A DNA stretch of 64,000 bases. Source: Isoetes taiwanensis. Its lineage: Eukaryota; Streptophyta; Lycopodiopsida; Isoetales; Isoetaceae. Shown here in pieces: positions 32,270 to 44,254 of this stretch. The stretch's first letter is position 1, and each line of letters starts with the position of its first letter. The position numbers were made by a program, and so were the translations under genes. The stretch lies in NCBI GenBank assembly GCA_021234155.1, contig JAJEKV010000066.1, forward strand, positions 3,165,457 through 3,229,456, in the 5' to 3' direction. The notes under the pieces were generated by a model. The model searched no databases. It had not been told where the DNA came from and saw only the letters and a list, made by a program, of their open reading frames with translations.

Positions 32270-33900
32270 TGTATGACTTGTAAACATGACGAATCCACGT
32301 TTCCCTCCCTCTAGGATACTCCAAATAAAATTTTCCACCAGTGTTTTTCTCTGTAAGCCTATGTTTACCATGCCTATACCTCCTCCTTCCTTTTCCCTCT
32401 TACATTTCCACCATGAAATTTTTACAAAAGCTCCTTCTTAGTTATCTCCCAGACGAAATTCCTAGTCGTTGCGTCTATCTCATGTGCCTTATCTTGAGAA
32501 GCAAGTAGAGTGATGCCACACACACGCACGCACGCATTGCGTGTTGCATAGCACATGCTTTCCTACTACAATTCTAGCTAGTGATAACTTTTGCGACTTT
32601 CCAACCAGTTTAAGTGCTTTTATAGACCAACTAATCTCATCCCAAATCATAGTAGTATGAACATTAATTCTTATCGGGATCATCTTTAGGAGCTCGTACC
32701 ACTCCCCTTCTAGGATTATTTTCCATGGGAGGCATTGAAGTTAGAATGTAGACCTTCCCCCACCCACTGTGCAGAGCATTTCTTCCAGTTAATGAGGCAC
32801 CCTGATGCCAAGGAGAATGTATTTAGCAGCTGGCTTACCCTCTTTAAATTGCTTTCCTCTGCTAGTAAGAATAGAAAAGAGTCGTCTATATATTGATCAC
32901 AAACTTGTTGTGAACCATCCCACATCTAGAATCCTTCTATTAAACCTTCTTATTAAGCTTGAAGAAATATTTGCGAGAATGCTTTAACAACCACATAGAA
33001 TAAAAGTGGTGCTAGTGGGCAGCCTTGCCTGATGCCTCTTTTATAGGGAAGGATTCCCAATGCATTAAAACTGATTAACATGCAGAATACAGTAACTAAA
33101 TGTTATTTGGAACCCTTCACTGCATCCCAACTTTAACGGCATTTTATCCAAGAAGCTCCACTTGATATTATTATGCGCTTTAGTAAAATCTAGCTTGATA
33201 TAAGCCATTTTTTGTGTTATTTTTCTAGCCCACTATATACTTTCAAAAGTAGTTGCTACATTATTAATGATACTATCTCTGGGAAGAAATCCTGATTATA
33301 CAAAGAAATATTCTCTGCCAGTACTGGGGTTCCATTTTTTGTGACAAAGCCTTTGCTATAATTTAGTAGAATGCAGACAAAAGCGTGATGAAAAGCTAAT
33401 CGTTGATGGTGTTTGGATCTTTACTCTTTGGACTGAAAGAGCTACAGCCTGTTACTTAATTTTTTATGCAAGTTATTAGCCTATATAAAATCTATGTAGG
33501 TTAAAAGGATGCCTTCCTTTGTCCAATCCCAGTAGATGTAAAAAAAATCAATTGAGCATCCATCCCAGGGCATTTACCTTTGTCTAATAAGAGGACTACC
33601 TGGTGTGATAGCAGTTGATTCAATACCTATTATTGTTCATGTCTTATAATTGGTTGTATCTTTGACATCACTATATATAACTCTTCAAATATTTTTCAAT
33701 ATTGCATCATTTTCTTCTCGAAGAAAATTTTCCAATAGTCATGTATTAAGCCTTTCAATTTGTCTGGACTGCTCAAAATCGACCCACCTTCTACTGTGAT
33801 ATTAGATAGAGTAGTTGACTACTTCTTTTGCTTTGCTGCCTTGCAAAATAATCTTGAACATTTATCTGCCCGCTTAAACTATGTTAAGCTTGTTTTATTT
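32270..33900 (-). pseudogene. L1-type non-LTR retrotransposon reverse transcriptase, decayed
   Basis: Minus-strand blocks in the right order, in several frames. KCPGMDAQLIFF (about 33,570), PKSKDPNTINN then IIAKALSQKME (about 33,420-33,330). MAYIKLDFTKAHNNIKWSFL (about 33,210-33,150), the motif with the first catalytic Asp. KRGIRQGCPLAPLLFYVVVK (about 33,050-32,990). YIDDSFLFLLAEESNLKRV (about 32,880-32,830), where YIDD is the catalytic box. A later SWWKCKREKEGGGIGMVNIG (about 32,420-32,360) is the post-RT block of plant LINEs. Internal stops and frameshifts are frequent. No endonuclease domain was found upstream. Confidence 0.82.
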
Positions 33901-34160
33901 ATATTTAATAATGCTTGAATATCCTCCTTATTTTTTTTTTCAAGTAACCTTTTCTCTTCCACTCCATCATTGGCCCACCCTTCTCAATAATACAAGTTAT
34001 ACATGCAGCCCGTTCAAATCAGCCCTTTCTTCTTGTACTTCTGTTCTACCCCATAACTTTGCAATCAGAATGTTATGACTGCTTTGCAAACCTGCTTGGA
34101 TCTATGCGGACCTTATTTAATTGTCAGTCCCCAAGCCATTCAACTTCGCTCGATTGGGAG

Positions 34161-35290
34161 TTAAAGAATAGAATAGAATAGATTTTTAGCGTCCACGGAG
34201 ACCGACCGGCCTATGGGACCCAAACAAAAGAGAGCAGACAAACGATGCATCGACAGGGTTAAAACCCCCTCAAGAAGGGTTTTCGAGGGAAAAACCTTAG
34301 CAGTAATAAGTCTGCTGGCATGTTGTACAATTGTGTAGAACAGTTCAATGCCGTCCCGGAAGACACAACTGAGTCCATGCATCCATAACCTCCTGGAAGT
34401 ATGACCCCAACGAACCCACTGACGCCATATTCAACAACTCATGCAACGGTTGGCCAGGCACTAGTAATCGAACATACCGCTCTCTGATATAGGCAAATGT
34501 TTGGCAGATCCGGAGGGCATGACATTCATCCTCAATGGCGCCGGGTGGCAACATCGCAAAGCCTTTGCTCGCGCTTCCCGAGCCCAACGCCCCGCCTCAA
34601 TACGGAGATATTGCATGCACACCGGGCGAATGGAAGCTATAAGTCCGCGCTTCTTCATGGGCAATCGGGTGTATAAGTACCGGGTGTGGCCCCCGGGATT
34701 GACTTGTCTCGATAGTGTGCCAAATTAACGGCCGTCGAAAGCATCCGCATCCCGTGAGCTTAAGTCGAAGGAAAGTAGCATCTAGGTACAACTTAAGTGC
34801 CTTGTGATCTTTCTTTGTCCTTACATGTACACATCTTTTGCTCAGACACCCCATTGTGGAGAACCACCGAGCTTGCTTTGCCTTCCAGCGGGGCTTTCGT
34901 GCCGCTAGACCCATCGCCATGGCCAAAGCAAGGTTGGGCAAACGTATCACCCATAGCGACCACCTTCCGAAGTAAATGATATGGCGCTCCAATGCGGCCG
35001 CTGAAAGGGCGTAAAACCCGCCTCCTCCGAGTAGGATCCGGTATGGAACGGTGGACTTTACCCCAAGGGCTCGCGGCTAAGAAGGCTTTCTTCAGACTCG
35101 CCAAGGTCATTCCAGGTGTTGAGGGATATCACCGGACCCCATACTTCTGCCCCATATAAAAGGACCGGCTCGACCAATGCCCGAAATAAGTGTGACTGGT
35201 GAGAAGTATATGACAATTTGTAGTTTTGCAATGGGACTTTGCGCATAGTATATTGATGTTGCAAAATATTTCATGAATGTAGCTCAATGT
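34161..35290 (-). mobile_element. LINE (second family), 5'-truncated, (TATTC)n tail
   Basis: The C-terminal part of ORF2 is readable on the minus strand. RKVPLQNYKLSYTSHQSHL then LFRALVEPVLLYGAEVWG (about 35,240-35,140) is the post-RT block with the YGAEVWG signature. Further down, LRIEAGRWARE (about 34,610) and IEDECHALRICQTFAYIRER (about 34,540-34,480) form the C-terminal Cys/His-containing block. The 3' UTR follows (TTACTGCTAAGGTTTTTCCC...GTCTCCGTGGACG), then AAAAATC and three TATTC units at 34163-34180. Frameshifts and stops show decay. The ORF2 tail differs from the L1-type element next door, so it belongs to another clade, possibly one seen mainly in seed-free plants (inference). Confidence 0.75.
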
Positions 35291-35980
35291 ATGTCTAATC
35301 CAGATGAATAGCATCCACTAATGCTCTTTTGGTTGTTTCTGTGCCCTGGACTATCTTGGTCGCCAGATTCGACGATCTTCCGATCCAAAAGCCTATCTCG
35401 TTCCAATTGTGGTAATTTATGATTGGGAGCGCCTATGATTTTGAAATATGAAGTATTACCTGCATCCCTACCTATGAGATAGAAAACTAGGTTTTGGAGT
35501 ATGTAATACGGGTACTCGAACCTCGACCAATTCAATGTCTCAATGTCTTATTAAGATATCATGATTATTTTGTCTATTGGGTCCATGTTCTTTATGGTCT
35601 ATGGTTTCAGGTATAGTCATCAATATATCCAAATCAAATCCCTCCCTGGAACCCCCTGTTATTTTGTTATATATTTATGTTAAAATTCCGGATATGTCAA
35701 ATCTCTCTGACTAATCTCTGGTTTCACCTTTGAATTGATACTTTAAAAGTCTATTTTCACCTTTCTTTTGGTAACTAATGTAGAGTATTTAAAGATTCGC
35801 CTTAGATCTACTTTCCTTGACTACAACAACTCAATATGAGTTCAATGGATCACATCTATAAGCATTGAGGTCTTTTTATTACTTCACGTGCAATGTTTGA
35901 ATAAATTACCAATACTTTGGAACTATTATCTTGCTTAAGAAAAGATTTCGTCTTCTTTTCTACGAAAGTCTAAAAACATA

Positions 35981-36010
35981 CTAGTAACGGTGCCCGACGT
36001 TACGGTTATT
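35981..36010 (-). mobile_element. Second Helitron 3' terminus of family 1, decayed
   Basis: ACTAGTAACGGTGCCCGACGTTACGG matches ACTAGTAATGGGTGCCCGGCG at 23,912. The hairpin is imperfect here. AATGAAGTT follows both copies. The CTAG end is at 35981-35984, read on the minus strand and followed by T. Confidence 0.55.
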
Positions 36011-36019
36011 GTAAGGGAC

Positions 36020-39000
36020 AATGAAGTTGTAAATGTTGTACTTGTAGGATGCAAATTACCAGTTTGAAACCCATCCATCCATGTGGAATTAGAAGAAATA
36101 GGTCATTTTAACTGCCAGTTTTGAACTGCCACTTTAAAGATTTTTAGGAAGTCATTGCCATAGATAGTGAATATGCTGTATTGAACTTGTTTAACTGTCT
36201 TGGTTGTCTTAGAGTAGTATCTAGCTCTTCTTAGTGATTGTTCATGCAAGTAATGTTTAATGTCCGGCAGGTCCATGTGAACATGTAGATTATGTGCTAT
36301 TTCTCTGTAAAAAATCTATTCTATTCTATTCGTCTATCCACTTTAAAAGATTGAGAAAATCCCAGACATTGATTGATCAACAGTTAAATACTTGTAGAGG
36401 CAGCATGAAGAATTTGATATGATTTTCTCACCTCGAAGACCCTTGCCACATTGTTATAATGCATTCTTCCCATATGATTGACATAGCAGTACAAATATAT
36501 CTTGACAGAGTGCCCCATCTAATCAGAATGCAGTGAATATTGCAGGACCTTCATGCAAATAAAAGAGAGCAGTAGTTATATTGTACAAATTATGCCCCAT
36601 TGGAGTGCTAATGCGTAGTTTTCAACCGAAAATAGAAGGATGGCCTAGAAGATTATGTCCCATTGGAGCGTTATAGCCTACTTTTAATCCTAAAGTAGCG
36701 TAATTGGAAAGGATGGTCTGGATATCAAGACTATTTATTCATATGTAATCTATATATAGCGCTCGTTTCATGCATATATAAGGCTCGAAATCACTCCAAA
36801 AGTTACAAAGTTGTTACGCAATTTGTCACTCACTTTGACTGTTGTGTAAGACATTACTCAAATCTTCATTTTCATGTGGCAAATGCAAAGTGGCAATGAC
36901 AATCACCATTGCACTTGTTCATGCAATGTCTCCTATAGCATCGGAATAGGAAGAGAAGATGACTTAAAGGTTCCTTTGACATTTTCAATATGCAAGTGAT
37001 ATTGAAAAGCACATGTAGACAATTAAGATTCCGATCCTATATGCATCAAGTTTGTGATTTTATGAAGATTTGGATCACACAACCATAGGGAGATGCACTT
37101 CTCACTATATGAAGGTTATCTTCCATAAACTAAAATTTGAAACCAAAAAGCTATAGTTCAATGGGGCCTAAAATGTTTCAATAACATTTGGAATAGTGAC
37201 TATTCTTTAAAAAATGTTGTATCTTAGTGGTTGCTTGTTTATTGGATGGTAATCCATATGTGTTGCCATTAAAACATGTTACATTCAACAAAAATGTTAT
37301 CGTATTACTTACGCAATAAAAGCAGACCCTCAATTTCAAGAGAAATTTATTTATACATGTAATCATTGTTTGCAAAGCTAATAAATTGGTTCTCAGAGTT
37401 TTGCCCCGTTTTAACAAACTAACCTAAAAAGAGTTAGGAAGTTGAGATGTGCAAAGTTGTTGCCATAAGAACTTTTGTGTTCCTATATGAATTAGATGAT
37501 TAGCAAGACCCATGTAATAAAGGCATCTCAATGATTCGTCTTGGCAAAATGACCTTGTTTAAAAAGGATGAGATTAACACCAGCCCATGAGAATGCATTT
37601 TGCCTGTATAACTTCAAACATGTCCCATGCAAAAGAAGGTTCAAGGAACCTGCAGCAAGTATCCAGAACAGACAATGGTCCAACTTGAAGTTCTATCCAA
37701 GAATTAAAAAAATGTAATGCAATTGCATGTGGTTACAGCTAGTAAGCATGGTAGTAAACTCCTTTACTTCCATCTTTCACATCTGTAACAACAATATATT
37801 GAAATTGGAGATAAAGCTGCTTCCAGTGGGGTTATTCAGTCTCCGTGTCATCTATCTAAAATTAATATATTTAAAGATTGTTCAATATATAATGTAGTAA
37901 ATACTTTCTTTGCCTCAAAGCTTTCACTCTCATCATTAGTGTCATCTATCTAAAACTACTAAATTTTAAAGATTGCCCAGTATAATAATGTAGTAATATA
38001 CTTCCTATCGTACAAAGCTTTCACAATTGCGCACACACATAAGATTCTAATATAAGTGGCTTTGTTTGTTCCTGTCCCACATTGCAACACTATATTGTAA
38101 TTGGAGATCAGAAGGCCTGGAGGGATACCTTATCCCTAACTTTAAGCATGTGCATGGACCTACAATATCTTGTATGATTTTGGAAGTCTGCCATGCAAGC
38201 AAATAGGGCATACCTGCATGCTGCAACCTCTATGAGAAATAAATGCTCTTCAAAAATACTTGAGAGCTACATTGTGGACACTGCAGAGACCTTAAAGACA
38301 GTTTTTTGAATGTCCTGCGCGCAAAGAGTAAGTGATTTTGGATATCTTAAAGAGCTCTATATGCAACTCTAAGTACCTCCATCAAATGCTCGTTCTTCTA
38401 AAATGTAAGCCTCACATAATGTTCAATCAATTATTATAAGAGAACTACGTCAGTAGCTCCATCAAATGCTTCCTTTGCCAATTTTTTAATGCCCTACGCA
38501 ATAAAAAGCAACTTCAGATATTTCAGAGAATTATGTACCTTGTCTAGCAAAATATTTAGCATGACTCATGTTATAAGCTAGTATATACTGGATGCATGGT
38601 AAGCAAGTAAAATTGAGCAGGAACACGTAGAAGCATTGCATCTCCTGCTTCCTTGTGCCATGCCATTATGCAACCAAAAAACTAACTTTAACTTAAATCA
38701 AAGATGGGAAGTCTTAACCCTCGCTTTCGGGATTAGAGACCACAAACCTACAAATCAGAAACAACAGTCCTCTTGCCTGTTAGCATCAGAAATGGAGATC
38801 TAAAAAGCAAAGAGCACAATAGAGCCTATTGCAGTGCAAGCACTTAGAATCAACATACTCAAAAACCATACATAAAATTGACTCCAAGGCATTTACAGAC
38901 ACTCTGCCAAGCAACCCCTTACCAAGAAGCATTCAAAGGTCCAGCTCCAATATGTATATGAAATAGCCTCCAAAAGAAAGGATACATGGAAAAGCTTCAA

Positions 39001-40340
39001 ACTGGAATAAAGCTCTATTCTATTGTATTCTATTCTTTAACATTATATATAACACATGATATTTTACATACTACACTCCTGCTGCTTAATTCCTCCACCT
39101 AAGAATGCAGTAAGGATCCAATTCCTCCACCTAGGAATGCAATAAGGATCTAATACTCCATCATACAAACAAAAGGAAGCAGTACCTGACATAAAAAGAT
39201 TTAGCTGTTACAAACATCATATTAATTGTTTCCTAAAGTAGTTCGGACAATGTTGTATACCTGGTACACATGAAAGGCCAGCAATATAGACAGATAGAAC
39301 ATGTAATAAGAGCAAGATAGTTTACAGAAGAGTGACTGCTGCATTGTTTGAAACAGTAATCCTGAAATATTCATGTCCTATACAAACTGCTTATTATAGG
39401 AGATTTGGCTTGAGAGAGTTTCATTAAGAAATCAATCTAAATGCATACAATATAGAAAAGCACTATTGCAAGGACATTGTCAAATTGCTCATCAACAAAA
39501 AATTATCCAGATTCAGATGCACTATTCCTGAAGGAAAATTCTATTGAGTATAGCTTAAAAAATCTCAGGACACAAACAAACAGACAAAGTGAATGCAAGT
39601 TTTGTGCTTGGATCAAAAATCCAGAAATAGGTTGCAGCTGGCCTTTCAAAAGAGCGCCAAAGCTCCAGAACAATGATAGCATGTGGTCTTAAAAAAAGGC
39701 ACAAAATATTCGAAATTGCATACTTTCTCTTACACTTAGGTTATACTGATGATTGATTCTACCAGGACATACTTGCAAAACTGACTCTAGAAGGTAACCA
39801 GATTGGTCAAAGAAACTTTCCATCTAGCAATCTCCTCTGTGCCAAAATAGGTCGTTTCTACTGAGGAAGGGAACATGCAGCTTAAATTGACCTTGGCAAC
39901 TCTATATTCACGGCTGCAAATGAAAGAATTTGCAATGAATCATACCTCATTCATAGTTTTTACCACAAATAAGCATTAAGCTCTGGTACATAAGAAGATG
40001 GATATTGCAGTCTAGGGTTTAATTAGATAGCTCCTTTCATATGATGAATCTGGCAAGAAGAAATCCACAGCGCGTGCAAACATCACAGTTAACAGAACTA
40101 TCTACTTCAAACTGCTATAATCATCGCCATCATCTCTGTCAAAAATCAAATGCAATATCTGGAAGGACCATCTATGGCCTACATCCTGGGGAATCTGCCA
40201 ATTGGGGGATGATTAACCCCAAATCCAAATTTCCAAATCATAAGAAAAGCCACAACCCCGAATTTTGGAATGCTGAATTTTTTTGCCGGGGACTTATTAT
40301 TCAATGACGGGATCTCGTAATCGCCTTGTACAATACCAAG
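36020..40340. other. AT-rich intergenic interval
   Basis: No gene or RNA gene recognised. Short TATTC runs after an A-rich stretch at 36,309-36,331 (AAAAAATC then three TATTC) and CTATTCTATTGTATTC at 39,012 may be extreme 5'-truncated LINE copies on the plus strand or simple repeats. AATTCCTCCACCTA(A/G)GAATGCA is directly repeated at about 39,090 and 39,120. The 71-codon frame at 39477-39692 has no recognisable features. Confidence 0.4.
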
Positions 40341-40414
40341 AAAGATGCAGATGATGATACGTGTGATCATAAAAATCCTTGCACAACGGTATCCAACCTT
40401 AGCACCATTGCAAA

Positions 40415-40960
40415 TTGCTTCAGCGCCATTGGAAATTGCTTCAGGTAAGGTTCAATTGTTCCTTTGTTTCCTTGATTTTCTGGGTCTGTGTTGGATTCGA
40501 GCTAACCGGCTGCGGGTTTCGCATGCAACAAGGAGACAATGGATCGAATGGATTGAACTCCTCGCGGTCGTGCAAGATTGAGCTTGCAAGGCCAGTTGGG
40601 GCACACCCCAAATCTGCTACCCCAAAGCGTTCACGGGCCGCGAGCTCATCCTCTGATACTTCCGACACTGTCCCAATCCCAGAGCAGACCATCATCTTCA
40701 AGAATCTGCTAGTGACACAGCAGGAGGTGGACGAGGCAATCTCATCCACTGTCTCATGCACCTACTCATCGGAGGTCGCGGATGCACTGCATCATGCCCG
40801 GAATGGCCAGCAGATTCACTGCCAAATCCGCATCGACGACAATGGCAATGTCCTCCTCAAAAAAGGAGGACTGAGGCCTTCTTTTTGCTGGCACTCTGGG
40901 CAGTTTTTTTTTTTTAGTTTTTTTTCCCCTTGTGTAATTATCTTTTTGCTAAAGTCTTGA
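40415..40960 (+). CDS. Unknown ORF with GC-rich, codon-like composition
   Basis: The frame is 181 codons. The part from the ATG at 40523 (MQQGDNGSNGLNSSRSCK) is the most gene-like, with mostly G/C third positions in an AT-rich neighbourhood. A serine-rich basic part (KSATPKRSRAASSSSDTSDT) is followed by a compact segment (IIFKNLLVTQQEVDEAISST, then SSEVADALHHARNGQQIHCQ, then IRIDDNGNVLLKKGG). It ends in WHSGQFFFF where a long T-run (40,905 onward) begins, so the true 3' end may have been replaced. Upstream, CTTCAG|GTAAGG at 40,440-40,449 looks like a splice donor preceded by a 21-bp duplication (APLQIAS/APLEIAS). I do not recognise the family. It could be one exon of a host gene or a retroposed piece. 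Confidence 0.4.
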   Translation: MLQRHWKLLQVRFNCSFVSLIFWVCVGFELTGCGFRMQQGDNGSNGLNSSRSCKIELARPVGAHPKSATPKRSRAASSSSDTSDTVPIPEQTIIFKNLLVTQQEVDEAISSTVSCTYSSEVADALHHARNGQQIHCQIRIDDNGNVLLKKGGLRPSFCWHSGQFFFFSFFSPCVIIFLLKS

Positions 40961-41017
40961 AGCTCCATGAGCTGTTTTGGCAGGGCTTGGCCAGGCATGT
41001 ACTTTGTTATGAATATT

Positions 41018-41310
41018 ATTATGAATATAAGAAACTTACTGTCTCAGATTCTGTCATAATAATTCCTTAAGAATCTCATTGTCTTAGTCTGATATGAATA
41101 TCATGAACTTAAGAATCTGATATGAACATTATGAACGTAAGAATCTTATTGTCTCAGGTTTTGTCACAATTTTAGTGTTAATAATTTCTTAAGAATCTTA
41201 TTGTCTTAGTCTGATATGAACATTATGAACTTAAGAAGCTGATAGAAAGATTATGAACTCAAGAATCTTATTGCCTCAGGTTTTGTCATATTGTAATTGC
41301 CTCGGATTTT
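41018..41310. repeat. Tandem repeat, period 110-122 bp, about 2.5 copies
   Basis: Copies start at 41018, 41128 and 41250 with ATTATGAA...AAGAATCTTATTGTCTCAGG and TTTTGTCA. They differ by point changes and small indels. It abuts the degraded copia end and may derive from its 3' side. Confidence 0.7.
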
Positions 41311-41505
41311 GTCATATCTTTGTCAGAGTTGAACATGGACAATGGACTGTAATGAACAAGTTGCACTTTGGTTTATACATTCACAGACTAGACATTCCAA
41401 GGAGCTGTGTGCAATGCACAGCATATCACAATTTGAGTGATGCACTTACAACCGCAAAGGAAATATCTGGCCTTGTACAATTAGCCACATAAGCAAGACA
41501 ACCAA

Positions 41506-42462
41506 TTAAGGAGTTCTTTCCATTTGCCTCACCTCCTGAGCAGATTTTGGGCACATATCTTCTGAAATTCTGTGTCCAGGTACTAATGGAGTATCTGCAA
41601 CATTACAATCCTGCATTTTGAAAGTTTTTAACATATTAGTAATATGTGTTTGTTGACTTAAGAGTAAAGTCTTGTTTGTCTTGTCCCTGCAGACTTCAAT
41701 TCCAAGAAACCTCTTCAGTTCTCCTAAATCAGTCATTTGAAATCTTTTACTCAATATATTCTTACAATGCAAAAGAATATTCTTGCCTTTTGCCACCATA
41801 ATGTTATCATCTACATATAGAGCAATCACACACCATTCATCTCCACTTCTAAATCTGTATAGATTCCCATCACACAGAAACTTCTCAAATCCTTGTTCAA
41901 GCAAATAGCCATCCATACATTTGTACCATTCTCTAGAAGCCTGTTTTAACCCATAAACAGCTCGATTCAACTTCCAAACCTTACCTTCAATTTTGTCAAA
42001 TCCTGAAGTTGGTTTTAGATAAATTTCTTCTTCCAATTTAGCATTTAAAAATGCTGTACTGACATCCATATGATGAATCTCTAAGTCTTCAGAATTTGCA
42101 ATAGCTAACAACATTCTAAGACTGTTAATCTTTACTAATGGAGAAAATGTTTCATTAAAGTCTTGACCTTGCTTTTGAGTGAATCCTTGAGCAACAAGTC
42201 TAGCTTTGTATTTTCTGGATTTCCCATCAGCTCCAAGTTTAATTCTGTATATCCATTTGCTTCCTACAACATTTTTACTTTCAGGACTGTCCACAAGTAC
42301 ATAAGTATTAGTTCTATGAAATGAGTTCATCTCATCTTCCATAGCTCTCCTCCAGTCATCTTTAGTTTTTCCACTTATGGCCTCATTGTAGCTTTTTGGA
42401 GCCTCTTCATTTTCTAGCACTAGAATATCAAATACTGTGTTTATTTCCCCCTCACTTTCCAA
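41506..42462 (-). pseudogene. copia reverse transcriptase domain (RVT_2), 318 codons
   Basis: A nearly intact RVT_2 domain. It begins after NTVFDILVLENEEAPKSYNE. It contains DDWRRAMEDEMNSFHRTNTY, KYKARLVAQGFTQKQGQDF, HHMDVSTAFLNAKLEEEIYL (first catalytic Asp), AVYGLKQASREWY and the catalytic box ALYVDDNIMVAKG, with YVDD encoded at 41807-41818. It continues through FLGIEVCRD. It ends MERTP then stop, where a frameshift cuts it from the following LIGCLAYVAN. About 320 of the usual RT plus RNase H length is readable. The stop-free length shows that this copia copy is younger than its gag. Confidence 0.9.
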
Positions 42463-43289
42463 AGAATCTTTTTACTTCTGTCACGAGCATCCCTTCCAAA
42501 TAATGCAAGATCCTTTTTTTTTTTTCCTGAAGCATCATTGCTTTCAGTTCTTCTTTTCCTTTTTGGTTTTTCCACTATTTCTTCATGTATATGTTGAGTA
42601 TTTTCTCTGCAGGTTTTTTCAAATTCATTTGCGTGTTCTTCTACTTGTTCTACCTCATCATCATCATCACTAAAGTCTGCAACCTTAGTCTGACCATTTA
42701 CACTAGTTTTTCCTTCATGTTTAATTGACTCTTCATGTAGACTATCAGTTTCCTCTTGATTATTCATAGCTTCTTTGCCATCTGGCCAGTATTTACTTTT
42801 GGAATAGTCTTTGTAAAACTGATTTTGAGAAAAATACCACATCTCTCGCTAATGATTATTTTCCTTTGAGCTGGATTGTATAATCTATATCCCTTTGAAT
42901 TTTCATCATAACCTACCGGATAGCGGATATAAGATCGATCATCAAGCTTTTTCCTTAATTCTTCGTGAACCTCGTGCAAAGGCCAAACAACCATAAGTTC
43001 TAAATTTGTCAAAAGATGGTGTCTTACGACCATAGCATTTCGGTATGGCTCCTTTTATGCTCATTGAAGGCAACTGTTTTGAATAAACACCGCAGCTTTA
43101 GTGCCTCATCCCATAAAAATTTGGCAATCCCTCAATACTTCAACATAGATCCGATTTGCATTTAATAAAGTTCTATTTTTCTTTTCGCCACTCCATTCTC
43201 ATTGTGGAGAATACCGACATGTAAGTTGTCTTTTAATACCTTTGGATGCACAAAACCATTTAAATTCATCCGGACGGATATTCACCACC
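42441..43289 (-). pseudogene. copia integrase C-terminal part and acidic linker
   Basis: In several frames: IIISERCGIFLK near 42,860, ENSKGYRLYNPAQRK near 42,890, then a charged linker (VADFSDDDDEVEQVEEHANE; KPKRKRRTESNDASGKKKK) joining integrase to RT, as is usual in copia Pol. The core with the third catalytic residue (about 43,030-43,290) is frameshifted and only partly readable (EWSGEKKNRTLLNANRI). Confidence 0.75.
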
Positions 43290-43967
43290 TCACGATCGAT
43301 CGATACATTTGATCTTTGCTCCAGTTTCCAACTCTACTTCAGCAACAAAAATTTTAAGAGCATCTAGAGCTTGATCTTTTGATTTCAATAAATAGCAATT
43401 AGCTCTTCTACTGAAATCGTCAATGAAAGTCATAAAATACTTGTAACCAGATATACTAGTTACATTTATAGGCCCACACAAATCTGTGTGAATTAACTCC
43501 AAAATTCTTTTTGACCTGTGTTTTGACTTCTTAAAGATTTGTCTAGTCTGCTTTCCAAGCATACAGCCAGCACAAACCTTCTCTTCCTTATTTGAAGTCA
43601 TGGTGATCAACCCTCTCTTTTCCAGAGCATCAAGATTCTTGAAATTTGTATGTCCAAGTCTAGTGTGCCAAACTTGTTTGGATGTACATTCAATGGAATT
43701 TAGACATGGAACATGACTGTAGTGAAAACCAAACAAGTTACCAACACGTCTGCCAACAAACTTGATTTCATTATCATGAAAAATAGTACATTCCAGTTTT
43801 TCAAATACAACTTTGTATCCAAGATCAACAAGTTGGCTTACTGAAATCAAATTTCTTACTAGTCCAGGAACACACAACACATCTCTGAGTTTAACAGGTT
43901 TCCCTTGTAAATCAAAGATTTCTAAAACACCAGCATCCTTAATCTGCTGCACTCCACCATCTCCCAA
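43290..43967 (-). pseudogene. copia protease tail, zinc-binding pre-integrase and integrase core start
   Basis: Minus frame of 225 codons. The protease tail (VLCVPGLVRNLISVSQLVDL) is followed by the GAG-pre-integrase zinc domain WHTRLGHTNFKNL with CAGCMLGKQTR (HHCC pattern). The integrase core then starts at LIHTDLCGPINVTSISGYKY, with the first catalytic Asp in HTD and the FIDDFSRR block. The frame stops before the second Asp is complete (KIKCIDRS). Confidence 0.88.
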
Positions 43968-44254
43968 CTATACATGCCCAACTTTCTTTACACAATTCTC
44001 AGATTTGGGCTTGAAGACTACACTTTTTTCTCGCTCCCAATCTATCACACAAAAATTGTCATGCAAGGATTTTGAAGTAAGAACATTATTTGAGACATGA
44101 TTACACTTTACCTCAAAAAATTTCATCTCCACCGCTAGCTTCTTCAATACTTTCCTCTTTAACCGTGATTCATACTTGGTTGAAACCTCCCTCCCCCTCC
44201 CCTCCTCCGCCTAAACCACGACCTCTCCCTCTTCCAGGATGAAGATTTAGGACT

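Noticed and set aside
36309-36331. Short TATTC run as a full LINE insertion
   Set aside because: Only the last few LINE bases (AAAAAATC) match; too short to tell from a simple repeat.
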